DNA of 64,000 bases, from NCBI GenBank assembly GCA_033439295.1, contig JAVTLE010000007.1, positions 2,170,001-2,234,000 on the forward strand, in the 5' to 3' direction. Positions 55,385 through 64,000 of this stretch are shown here, in pieces. The DNA is from Deuterostichococcus epilithicus. Its lineage: Eukaryota > Chlorophyta > Trebouxiophyceae > Prasiolales > Stichococcaceae. How positions within the stretch are numbered: the stretch's first letter is position 1; every line of letters begins with the position of its first letter. The position numbers and the translations under genes are program-made. Below the pieces are notes generated by a model that was not told the DNA's origin, did not search any database, and saw nothing but the letters and a program-made list of their open reading frames with translations.

Positions 55385-57484
55385 ATGCCGCTGGTCCTGC
55401 GCGCCCCCACGGGTGCCCTGGTGTCGGATGGGCGCCGTGCGATGTCAACGTGTGCATGCACGGTCAAACTGGCCAGCCTACGACTGTCAGGCTGCACAAG
55501 GCTTCAGAGCGCTCAGGGCGTCCGCTGCCGCAGGAGCCCTGTGGCAACCCCTGGGTCTCCTCCCCCACCCGCAGGCTGCCGCCGCTGCCGAGCCAGCCAA
55601 CCGCCGTGGAGCGCCTCGTGCGCTGGGCGTCCATCACGACCTTGCACCCGGGCACCGGCCACTTCGATGCGCGCCGCTTTGTGCGCGACATGGTGGACCG
55701 CAACATGCTGTTCACCCTCAGCCTGGTGGGTGATGCAAAGCTGGGTTACGGACCCATCTGCTGTGCCGCTTGACACGGTGCAGGCGGAAAGAAGGGGGAA
55801 GGGCAGGGAAGGGAGCCAGTATCATACACTCAGACTGCTGCGCAAAATTTCATATGCCGCTTTGGCCCTGATGAGCGGCGTCGCGGCTGCAGCACGTGCA
55901 GCGCTGTGTTCATGGAGACCAAGCCAGGCCTGTCATAGTTCCACACCATCGATTGAATCCACGAAATGCCATCTTTAAAACCCGCAGGAGCGCAGCCGGC
56001 TGTCGCACATGGCGGAGGACCACGCCCGGAAGCTCAGCGAGCCAGCAGAGGCGGTGCGGCTGCCGGCGCTGTTTGCCGCCGGCCGCCTGGACGGCACGCC
56101 CGCAGCCCAGCTGGCAGCGCTGCAGGTGCGCGATCTGCGCAGCCCTTTGCGCCTGCGGCTCGGTCGCTCAACCGCTCGATCAATCGATGCGGCGGAGACT
56201 TTGTGCAGGCGCTAGACGCTGCTGTGCGCACTGCTCTGCCAGCGTGCCCTGCTGCTGCCCAACTGGCTGCGCCGGAGCTGTGCGCACCGAGTCTCGGTCT
56301 GGTCAGCCTGGACACAGCCGACCAGTTGCGAGCTGCCTGCGTGTTCCGCGGTGCAGGCGATGTGTGAGGGCGCCATGGAGAAGCTGCTGATGTGCCACTG
56401 GGCGGGAATGAGCCCCCTCGAGGTAGCGCTGTGCCAGAACGCCTTCCAAACGTCGGACCCGTCCAGGTGGGACTGTTGCGCCGGTCGCCTGCGGCGCTGC
56501 GCCGCGCTGCGCATTGGAGTGCCGCATGAGAGTGCCGCCCGCTGTGGCCAGCCTGCTGGCTGCTCCATCAATCCCCATGCACAGGCACACAGCGCAGCGT
56601 GATCGCGCCTGAGAGCGACTCCCATTCTCTGCGCAATGTTGCTCGCAGGTACCCGCTGGGCGACCCGGGGCTGCAGCTGGTGTACGACGTCATCGGCGTG
56701 CTGACCACGGTGCACCGCTGGGCGTTCTCCACACGCGGGTGGCACCTGCGTCTTGAGGCGCCCAGCCAGTCGGGTGAGTGTGGGATTTGAGGCGCTGAAA
56801 CCCCCGCGCTGCCTGACGACTCGGGCTGTTGAGCGCAGCCTCGCAGCCCGCTTCAGGGAGGGCTCCTCCTTCGGAAACGCCTGCGCCTTGCAGTCTTCAT
56901 GGAGTGTTCAAGCAGACGGAGCCCAAGCGGCCGGCGCGGCCGAATGCAAGCGGCGCACTTGTGCCGCACCATGCTGGGAGCATGTCGCCTGACGCGCCTC
57001 AGGCGCCCCCGCAGGGCCGACAGGGCTGGGCGGCAGCGGCTGCTCCACCCCGCACGGCTGGGGCGCGGACAGCCCGCCGCGCTTCGTGCCCAGCCACTCC
57101 TCCGGCGACCTGAAGCACGCTGTGTCCCAGGTGCGGCGGCTTCCTGATGCCCCCTGATTGACGCTGCACAGACCCTGGCTTTGCCTCTTGGCTGCCGCGC
57201 CTTGCTGCCGCGCTGTCTCTGACGCCCAGTCACCGGCTGCCGCCTGCCTGCTGCAGAAGCAGCGGGCGCCTGCGACGAGGCCATCAGCAGCATGTGCATT
57301 TGAGCATGGAAACCCTCAGCGCAGCATCCTTGCTGTCACAGGCCTCTGTGACTGTCTCCTAGCGTCAGTGCCGTGTGTGTACCCCACCACCTGCGATCCG
57401 TCTGAGCCTCGCTCGCCGCTCCGCACGCAGGACATGAGCTCGCAGCATCTGCGGGAGGAGTCGATGCCCTCCACCCCCATGTGA
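55385..57484 (+). CDS. Unknown 249-residue protein
   Basis: Not recognised. Seven exons join in phase: 55385-55449, 55575-55725, 55988-56125, 56357-56466, 56649-56773, 57024-57130, 57431-57484. The protein is mostly helical and soluble. Useful landmarks are ERLVRWASITTLHPGTGHFD, RRFVRDMVDRNMLFTLSL, HMAEDHARKLSEPAEAVRLP, EKLLMCHWAGMSPLEVALCQ and LQLVYDVIGVLTTVHRWAF. The C-terminal 55 residues are Gly/Ser/Pro-rich. No signal or membrane segment is visible. ATG 55385 directly follows an acceptor-like CAG, so an upstream exon is possible. Intron 3 carries a copy of the end of exon 3. The reliable part is exons 2-6. Confidence 0.58.
56254..56285 (+). repeat. Intronic copy of an exon end in the 249-residue gene
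   Basis: The segment beginning GCTGCCCAACTGGCTGCG in intron 3 matches the end of exon 3 (56102-56125, GCAGCCCAGCTGGCAGCG), 152 bp upstream. Over the first 21 bases four differ. Three of these are synonymous third positions (AAQLAA in both). A GTGCGC follows in both copies. Confidence 0.7.
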
Positions 57485-58394
57485 GCAGCGTTGGGAGTAG
57501 CGCTTTGGCGTGGATGCGACTTCGCCTTGTGAGAATCTCTTCATCTCTTCCTGGGGTGGCGGCTGCTGGCGGCTGCACGCCTGTCCTAAGGGCGGCGGAC
57601 GCCAGCAGCCAACCAGCCTCTTCGCGAAGTGGTTGATGGACTTTTGATTCTCTGATCCTCTGATCCTTTCATGCTTAGCCAGCAGCTGTGGTTTCGCACG
57701 TGGTTTCACACGTCGTTTCTAGAGGGCGCTGCGGCAGGGGCACCGGGGTAGCATAGCTGATCGTTTCTCGTTTCGTTACGGACGGTACCCTTCAACGAGC
57801 TTCGTTTCCGGCCATCTGGTTCCGAGGCCTGCGCTGCAGCAAGCGCGTCAAGCTTGAAGCGCTTGCTGCCGCCGCCGCCGCTGCGCTGTATGGCTGGACG
57901 CACAAGCCGCATTTGGGTAGCCTCACACCTTCGTCCTTAGGCATTCTGTAGGCAATACCAATTGCGTTGCCAGATCCTGTAAGCACCGATGACCGACCAA
58001 CTGCTCGGTCTCCAGCTTGTGCAGAGAGCTTGTCTGGAGCTGCCTGTCTGGAGTTTCGAATTGACCAAGGGGCTTCGAAATCGTACAAGGGACGGGGTTC
58101 AGACGCGTTGGTGACTGTCGGTTCCCTTGCGACCGCGTCAGTGACACATTTGCGTGCGTTTAGGAGGTACAATAAGCAGACGTATCAGTGGCAGGCTATC
58201 TAGCAGTGTTCGGCAGGCCCTGGCCAAGTTGAGGCCGTCACACAGCTCAACTTCCGGAACATTTTGGCACGCCAATTTCCCCCTCGGCGGCAGTAGATTG
58301 CTTGCAAGCGATTACATGGATGCCCATTGATCTGACATCATCTGCGCTCGCGTGTGATCAGGCGTCGGTTCACATTTCAGTGGTCAGCGGAATC
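57485..58394. other. Intergenic region between tandem + genes
   Basis: This stretch has the 3' UTR of the 249-residue gene and the leader of the armadillo-like gene. A TGTAA at 57978-57982 may be a poly(A) signal. Confidence 0.4.
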
Positions 58395-58850
58395 ATGCAA
58401 GAGCTGCCAGCTTCGGTCGTCAGCCTGCTTCGGCAGAGCCTCGCCGCTCGCGGGTGCACCGGCTTCATGCAGTCCAGCCTATCGATACTGCGCTGCGCGG
58501 AGGCCGGCTGTCTTTCTGCGCCTTCGATGGAACACATGGTGCACCCGGCCACTTCCGCCATCAGGCCTTCATCGTTCCAGCACCCCCAGATGATGGCCGC
58601 CAGTGCCTACGGCTCTGGCGCAGTCCCTTTCGCCTGTTCATTGCACTCGGTGCCAGCGGCAGCTGGCATGCACTCCATGGCCGCAAACTGTGCGCCATGG
58701 TCTAGCGGATCCGGCGCGATGGCGGCGGCGGCGGCAGCAGCGGGCGCAGGTTTCATTCCATCTCGCCAGTATGCCACGGGTGGGACACCGGCTGCCAGAC
58801 AAGCCGCGGCAAAGCAGCAAAAGGCGCCCCCACAGCAGCAGGAGGCGTCC

Positions 58851-58881
<31 letters not shown>

Positions 58882-60415
58882 AGGGTGCCTCTCCAGCCCA
58901 CTCTGTATGGTCGACAGGCACTTGTGGATGGTTTTTGTCTTGAAATAGTGCTGTCCTCCAGAACACCAGACATCGCCATTGCTGCGGGCCAGGACATGTT
59001 GACTGTCTGCTTGCTGCATTCTGCGCAGTGGCTGCCTGGCAGTGATCGAACTTGAGCGTGCATCCTTCTCCAGGCATCAGCGAGGTGACGGCTGTTAAGG
59101 TGGTCAAGTACCTCGTCATCGGCATGATCATTGTGCTGACCGTGCGCGTTATGCCCTACATGGGTGCGCCGCCCATTTGGCCGCATGCCCAGCAGCACTG
59201 CCCAATGTCGTCTGTTCCCGCCTGGGCCGAGGTTCCAGCCGTTCCCCGAAGATACGGGGCCAATCTGGATGATGCACAAGCCGTATTGCACTGACGAAGC
59301 ACACGTCTTTCCAGGGCATGGCCATGGACAGCTGCCACACATGTGATTGGGGCGCCATGGTTGCAGAGCCATGCCGAAAGATACAAGAGTGCAACACATA
59401 CTTCCCTGTGCACCTGGTTCTGTCCCCGACTTCCGCATCTAACCTTTCCTGTCTTGATCAGCCTCCCGCAGAGTGCTGAACCCTCCACTGCTAAACCCTC
59501 CTGCTTCCCGCGTGCAGGCCTGGGCACCGTGGAGTCTGCGCTGCAGCTGCTGAGCGCGGAGTCGCCGTTCCTGCAGAAGGCGGGTGCGCAGCGGCTGTCG
59601 TCCATTGCGGCCCTGTCGGATGCTGGGGCAGTCGCAGCCATCGAGGGCGAGGCCATCCCCAAGCTGCTGGACGTGCTCAAAAAGACGCGCGATCAAGGTC
59701 AGCACAACCCTGATGGAACCTGTCGCCACGTTGTGCTGGGACTTGGCGCTGCAGCCTGACGGCCCAGTCTCTACATGTCTGTACGCTGCAAGTCCAGCGG
59801 CTGAAGCGCAGTTGAACAGCAACGAGCGTTCCAGCTGTCCACAGCATGGCTGACACCTCTGACGGGCGCGCTGCCATGCCCCTGCATTGCGGCAGTGTTG
59901 GGACTGCTGAAACCCGCGCCAGTGCTGTGCCCTGATCAGGTTGTCACAGCACTCGCTGCATGTTTGCCCACATCGCCTGCACCTCTGGCGCAGGTACGAA
60001 GCGGGAGGTGGTCTCCGCGCTGCTGCGGTTGGCAAAGGTGCCGCCAGGCGAGCTGGCCCTGCTGCTATCAGAGGCCCCCCTCGTCCTGATGCTGGTGCGC
60101 CGCACACGCACCCCAGGCACTGTGCAAGCGAGCGGGCACATAGCGAGCATCTAACTCTGAGCTTGCAACGCTGTGTTGCAACGGTACGGCACGCCGCGCG
60201 GCACTGAACAGCCTTTGCATGTCTCGATGTAACGGCGAGTGTGTGGGCGCGACGCAATCAGGTCAGTGGAAAAACACAACCACATGTCGTATTGGTTTTG
60301 TCACGTGCGATGCGACAAACAGGTCATGGACAATGGCGACGTGGACGACGAGACGTCTTCCGGAATGCACGAGTTGCTGGAGCAACTGGAGGATGCTGCA
60401 CAGCGGCGCGGGTGA
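58395..60415 (+). CDS. Armadillo-like membrane protein with polyQ, probably mitochondrial
   Basis: A 317-residue protein in five exons: 58395-58884, 59074-59163, 59518-59697, 59994-60094, 60323-60415. The first about 25 residues (MQELPASVVSLLRQSLAARG) could be a mitochondrial presequence. A Met/Ala/Ser/Gly-rich stretch follows, ending in a tract of eleven Gln. Exon 2 encodes a single membrane helix (YLVIGMIIVLTVRVMPYMG). Exons 3 and 4 look like armadillo or HEAT helices: VESALQLLSAESPFLQKAGA, QRLSSIAALSDAGAVAAI, IPKLLDVLKKT, VVSALLRLAKVP. The end is acidic (DNGDVDDETSSGMHELLEQL). An in-frame ATG at 58320 is an alternative start. The armadillo assignment rests on helix pattern, not on a specific family. 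Confidence 0.63.
58843..58883 (+). repeat. Coding CAG/CAA repeat (polyglutamine)
   Basis: CAG and CAA triplets encode an uninterrupted run of eleven Gln, just before the splice donor that leads to the membrane helix of the armadillo-like gene. Confidence 0.85.
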
Positions 60416-62121
60416 CCGCCGCACAGAGGGCATAGAGAGGAGCTTGCGGAGGAAAACAGCTGCGGAGTCAGTTCGGTTTCGATGGCGGTGTGAAGACGGA
60501 TGTCCTGCAAGTGCATGCCTGAAAGAAAGTGTTTCCCCCGAATTGTAGCTGCTGGCGAGCCGGGGAAACACGTCAGAGCTGGTGACGATTGAGCACGTGT
60601 TGTGGCGAGCCACTGCAGAGGACCTCTTGCAGGTGGCGTTGACACGCTGTCTTTGGCTGAATTGGGTGATCGTATTGCTGGGTAACACAGCGCAAGACAA
60701 AGAATGGCCACGCAGGCCTGTTCATCAAATATTGCCACGTCAAAAGATATGCAAGTGTGACGTGGACCTTCGATGCTGATTGCAACCAAATTTCTGCATT
60801 GTGAGATCACCTTTGCGAGCGAGTGCGCGGTCTGCAAGTTCTCGCGGCTCAACTACTCGGCAAGTCCCTTGTCCACTATCGGAGCTTGCCGCCAAGCGCT
60901 GGCAGAGCTTGTCGAAGTACTATCCAAGAAAGTGGGGCACGGGACAAATTCAGCGCTTCTCCTCGTGCCGCGCTGTCGCTCATCCTACGGCTGCTGCGGC
61001 TGGTGATCTCCTGGGCAGCGGGCAGACTAGCCGGGGCTGGAGCTGGCGTTGCAGGCGGGGGACGGGGGCCTTCCGTGAACGCAGGCCTGCCACGACAGCG
61101 GTGTGCACTTTACGCACGAGGCGGTGGAGCAGCCTGGCGGCGCAAGGCGGAGGCAGGCTGGATCTCGGCTTCGATGTTTCTGCGGCCTGAACAGGCAAGT
61201 CCACACCGTCGCTCGACCGGCCGTCAGCCTCTATCTGCCGTGCCGCTCGCGGCCGGTCACAGACGGTCTACGGGCTCGTGAGCTCTGCGATGTGCCAGAA
61301 TCTACATTGCTCATGGTGATCAGGGCTTGACTTGGCCTGCGGTCAGGCGACCCGCGGCGAGGTAGGGCCTCAGTCTGAGTAATTGCCAAACCTACTACCT
61401 CTCGAGAACAGCTCCGAGCGCAGGCCCGGCAAGCATGTCCGGCCGGACCTGATGCAGTGATGGCATGGTGCAAATCATGCTGTTCAGGACCCCGTCTAGC
61501 TGCATAGCAGTATCCCGGGCGCTCCGGTCGTCGCATACTTGATTTTTTTCGGACACGCAAAGGTCATACGTGGCCTGCTGACTGCGGCACCGATGCTGCG
61601 GCGACAGCCCCAGCCGCGACAATGCCTTTGAAGATGCCAGCTGCTAATTTTGGCAACGTTTCTGGCAGCGTTCCCGTGTTGCGATGGCGCCCCGGGCATT
61701 AGTGCCGACATGCCGTCACCTTCGGCAGATATTGTTGCAACCTCAGGCCACAACGCGCTGCTCATCGCTCGTACTATCGTTCGGTCACAAATTTGGAACG
61801 CAGCGCCTCAAACTTTATTTTCGAGCCTGATCCAGCGGCCCTCGCCGTCGGGTTTGGCTCTCAATTTGGCTCTCAATTTCATGCTCCCCCAACAGCTGGT
61901 TGAACTTACCGTCTACGTTCCTTCTGCAGGCCAAGCAAACCTCTGGACTACCGCACTCAGCTGGTTGCGACAGCAGTGAGTGCAGCGTGTGCCACTGGGA
62001 GCACATTGCCTGCGCGGGCCGACACAGCGCCAAGTCGGACGCAGCTTCGGCAGCGGTCACGCCGGTAGCGATACCCTCAAGGGACAGCAGCCTGCAGTCC
62101 AACTACACGCGCGGCGACGAC
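60416..62121. other. Intergenic region, possible upstream exons of the WD40 gene
   Basis: About 1.7 kb lies between the armadillo-like gene and the first clear exon of the WD40 gene. A + frame at 60823-61281 is open for 152 codons without a recognisable family. A good acceptor (CTTCTGCAG near 61929) precedes in-frame sequence that runs into the WD40 first exon, so the true start may be upstream. Confidence 0.4.
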
Positions 62122-64000
62122 ATGGGCAACAGCACCCGCGAACGGACCATGGCGCAGCACGAAGCAGACAGCTGCACCAGCCTGGCAGCCGCAGCAGAGG
62201 CCTGCCCCCGCCTTGCAAAGCGACAACGGCTGGCCCACCGGCACAGCGGCGGCAGCAGCGGTGACGTGGCAGCAGCGCGGTGCGGCGAGCTGGACCTGGC
62301 CGAGTTCGCCTTTACCCAGGGCTCCCACGGCTCTCGAAGCTGCTCGCCGCCCGAGGACGACGCAATGGTGCCTTCAGCCTCGCGCCTCGCACGCGCTGAG
62401 GGCTCCCACAGCCAGCTGGCCACCCTGGACTGCTGCTGGGTGCCCTCAGAGCAGACGCTGCTCGCCCGGCGGGACAGTGGCGGACTTGCAGTGGCAGGCG
62501 ATGGCGTGTCAGCCCACATCCTGCCGCAGATTGCCATGGCGCTGCTGTCAGACGAGGCGTCTGTGCCGCTGAAGCGGCAAAAGCCTCAGCCGGTCCAGTC
62601 GAACGTCTCAGACGCAGCATACTTGGAAGCCCTAGATAGCAGCAGCCGTGCTGGCGACAACCAAGGCGGCGCTCCCCGGCAACAACAGCAGCCGAGGCTC
62701 ACAGAAGTGCGATCTTGGCTGCGCAGCTGTGTTGCAGCGGAAACGTCCGTGTGGACGAGAGCGCATGTTACCCTGTGCTCTCTGTGCCACCCACCAACCG
62801 CACTGGCGCCCTTTCCTTGTGCTGTTGCTACCCCCATGCGCCCTCCGGTGTGCACTCATCTCTTTGCTTCGGCTGTGGACTGCAGCACTCCGTCTGAGTC
62901 CCTGCCTATCCGCTGCACAGGTCGCAGCATTCCAGCGGCTGCAGCTGCCGCTGCACCGCCAGGAGCACGTCGACATCGTGTGCGGCGTCGACTTCAGCAC
63001 CGACGGCTGGCACCTCGCCACCGCCGGCATTCGCAAGCAGGTACCATATAGATTGTCTGTCGAGTGAATCCTTGGTGTCCTTTCATTGCAGTATTATTTG
63101 CTTGTTTTCTAGTGCCCTCCCATTGATGGGCTTGACCGTGTGTCTGATCGTCCTTGCACACGCAGCAGTTCATTCTCTCGACCAGCCCCCGACTCGCTCG
63201 ACACTCTGCAGTATATGTCCGTTGTGGCTTTGAGAGTTCTGCTGGCGACCTCAATTTCATTGTAGTATTGTAATAACCTTGCACCTGCCACACAGATCCG
63301 GCTGTACAGCCTGGCCAACGCGCTCGGCAGCGATGCACCGGCAGCGCCGCTGTCGGCGCACCGTATGCCCGCAAAGCTCAGCAGCCTGGCCTGGTGTCCG
63401 GATGCGAATGGCGTTGTGACCGTGGGCGACTACGATGGCGAGGTCTCCCAGATCGACCTGACAACTGGCCACCACGTTGCTGACGCCGACGGCCACTGTG
63501 GGCGCAGGTGTGACTTCTGTCGAGTTGCAGCTGGCAGCTCACCATGGATCGAAACTGATCTAATGTCTCTCACGATGCACCGCACAAACATGCACCTGAC
63601 CTGTGCGGTGGCCTCGGAAAGCAACTAGTGGCCTCGCAGGCCTCACAAAGTACCTGCTGCATACATCCTGCACTGAGGAAAACGCCTCATGCAATCAAAA
63701 TCAAGATGCAGTCAGGCAGTCAACACTGTCACTGTCCTGTGGGCGTTTACTTCAGCGGCACGTGCAGCTCGTCTGCTCATGCAAGGCAGCTGCACGACAT
63801 GTGCTTGCCCCCATTCCTTACATACCTTGGCGCCCTGCTGCAGGATCTGGAGCGTCGCCCACTCGCACCTGCGGCCCCACCTCACCGCCACGGCGTCAGA
63901 CGACGGCACTGCTGCCGTGTGGGGCGGCGCAGGCCTGGCGGAGCGGGCAGTGCCAGCGCTGGCACCTGCCCCTGGGTGGTCCGTCTGCGGCGTGGACTTC
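62122..64000 (+). CDS. WD40-repeat protein of COP1/SPA/RUP type, 3' partial
   Basis: Exons 62122-62706, 62921-63040, 63296-63507 and 63844 to past the window end join in phase. The first about 195 residues are Ser/Ala-rich, with a basic LAKRQRLAHRHSG and a Gln stretch, and look disordered. Blades follow: EHVDIVCGVDFSTDGWHLA, ATAGIRKQIRLYSLA, KLSSLAWCPDANGVVTVGDY, DGEVSQIDLTTG and IWSVAHSHLRPHLTATASDD with GTAAVWGG. The order 'ATAGI-IRLY', 'KLSSLAW-DYDG' and 'WSV-ASDD-VW' is that of COP1, SPA and RUP propellers, which repress light or UV-B signalling through ubiquitin ligation. No RING finger or coiled coil is seen in this part, so a RUP- or SPA-like role is more likely than COP1, unless upstream exons add one. 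Confidence 0.72.

Noticed and set aside
54884..55978. 364-codon + frame
   Set aside because: It overlaps the supported exons of the 249-residue gene in another frame and has no conserved motif; only the part from 55385 to 55449 is used.
60823..61281. 152-codon + frame before the WD40 gene
   Set aside because: No family, no clear splice connection and no signal peptide.
1..64000. tRNA, rRNA, CRISPR arrays, transposases and insertion sequences
   Set aside because: None was recognised by eye. A tRNA scan and a repeat library search would be decisive but could not be run.

Overview
The window is nuclear DNA of a GC-rich, intron-dense eukaryote, most likely a chlorophyte green alga of the Chlorella (trebouxiophyte) kind. 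The evidence is a plant-type pheophorbide a oxygenase/TIC55-like Rieske protein, a COP1/SPA/RUP-type WD40 protein and small exons with mostly GTGCG or GTGAG donors. Genes were rebuilt by hand: each exon junction was chosen so that the splice sites, the reading phase and the family sequence agree. Seventeen protein genes with about 109 introns were found. No rRNA, tRNA, CRISPR array or transposon was recognised.

Layout: ZIP metal transporter (+, 5' cut by the window edge, 1-2094); HAD-type haloacid dehalogenase (-, 3675-5914); membrane-anchored class I methyltransferase (+, 6501-10029); PAO/TIC55-like Rieske oxygenase (-, 11203-15630); DMAP1/SWC4 chromatin subunit (+, 16999-21610); unknown 800-residue protein (+, 22176-25726); GH5 cellulase without CBM (-, 26605-32488); mitochondrial oxidoreductase-like protein (-, 34221-34686); mitochondrial ribosomal protein uS15 (+, 35205-37112); GH5 cellulase with two C-terminal CBM1 domains (-, 37865-44556); SURF1 (+, 46421-48767); small probable mitochondrial protein (-, 49380-50161); secreted or membrane-anchored unknown (-, 50639-52361); GNAT acetyltransferase (-, 52831-53981, N-terminus unresolved); unknown 249-residue protein (+, 55385-57484); armadillo-like membrane protein with polyQ (+, 58395-60415); COP1/SPA/RUP-like WD40 protein (+, 62122 to the window end).

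There is no operon logic. The two cellulases share an orientation, exon style and active-site motifs and are probably paralogs; two mitochondrial genes lie between them as a head-to-head pair. SURF1 (cytochrome oxidase assembly) and uS15m add to the mitochondrial genes here.

The most unusual signal is that introns of several unrelated genes contain a diverged copy of the neighbouring exon's end, including its splice junction. Some of these copies differ from the exon mainly at synonymous positions. At least six cases in five genes are visible (DMAP1 twice, SURF1, the Rieske oxygenase, GNAT and the 249-residue gene). They could be alternative exons or splice sites, relics of intron gain by tandem duplication, or assembly-collapsed haplotypes.
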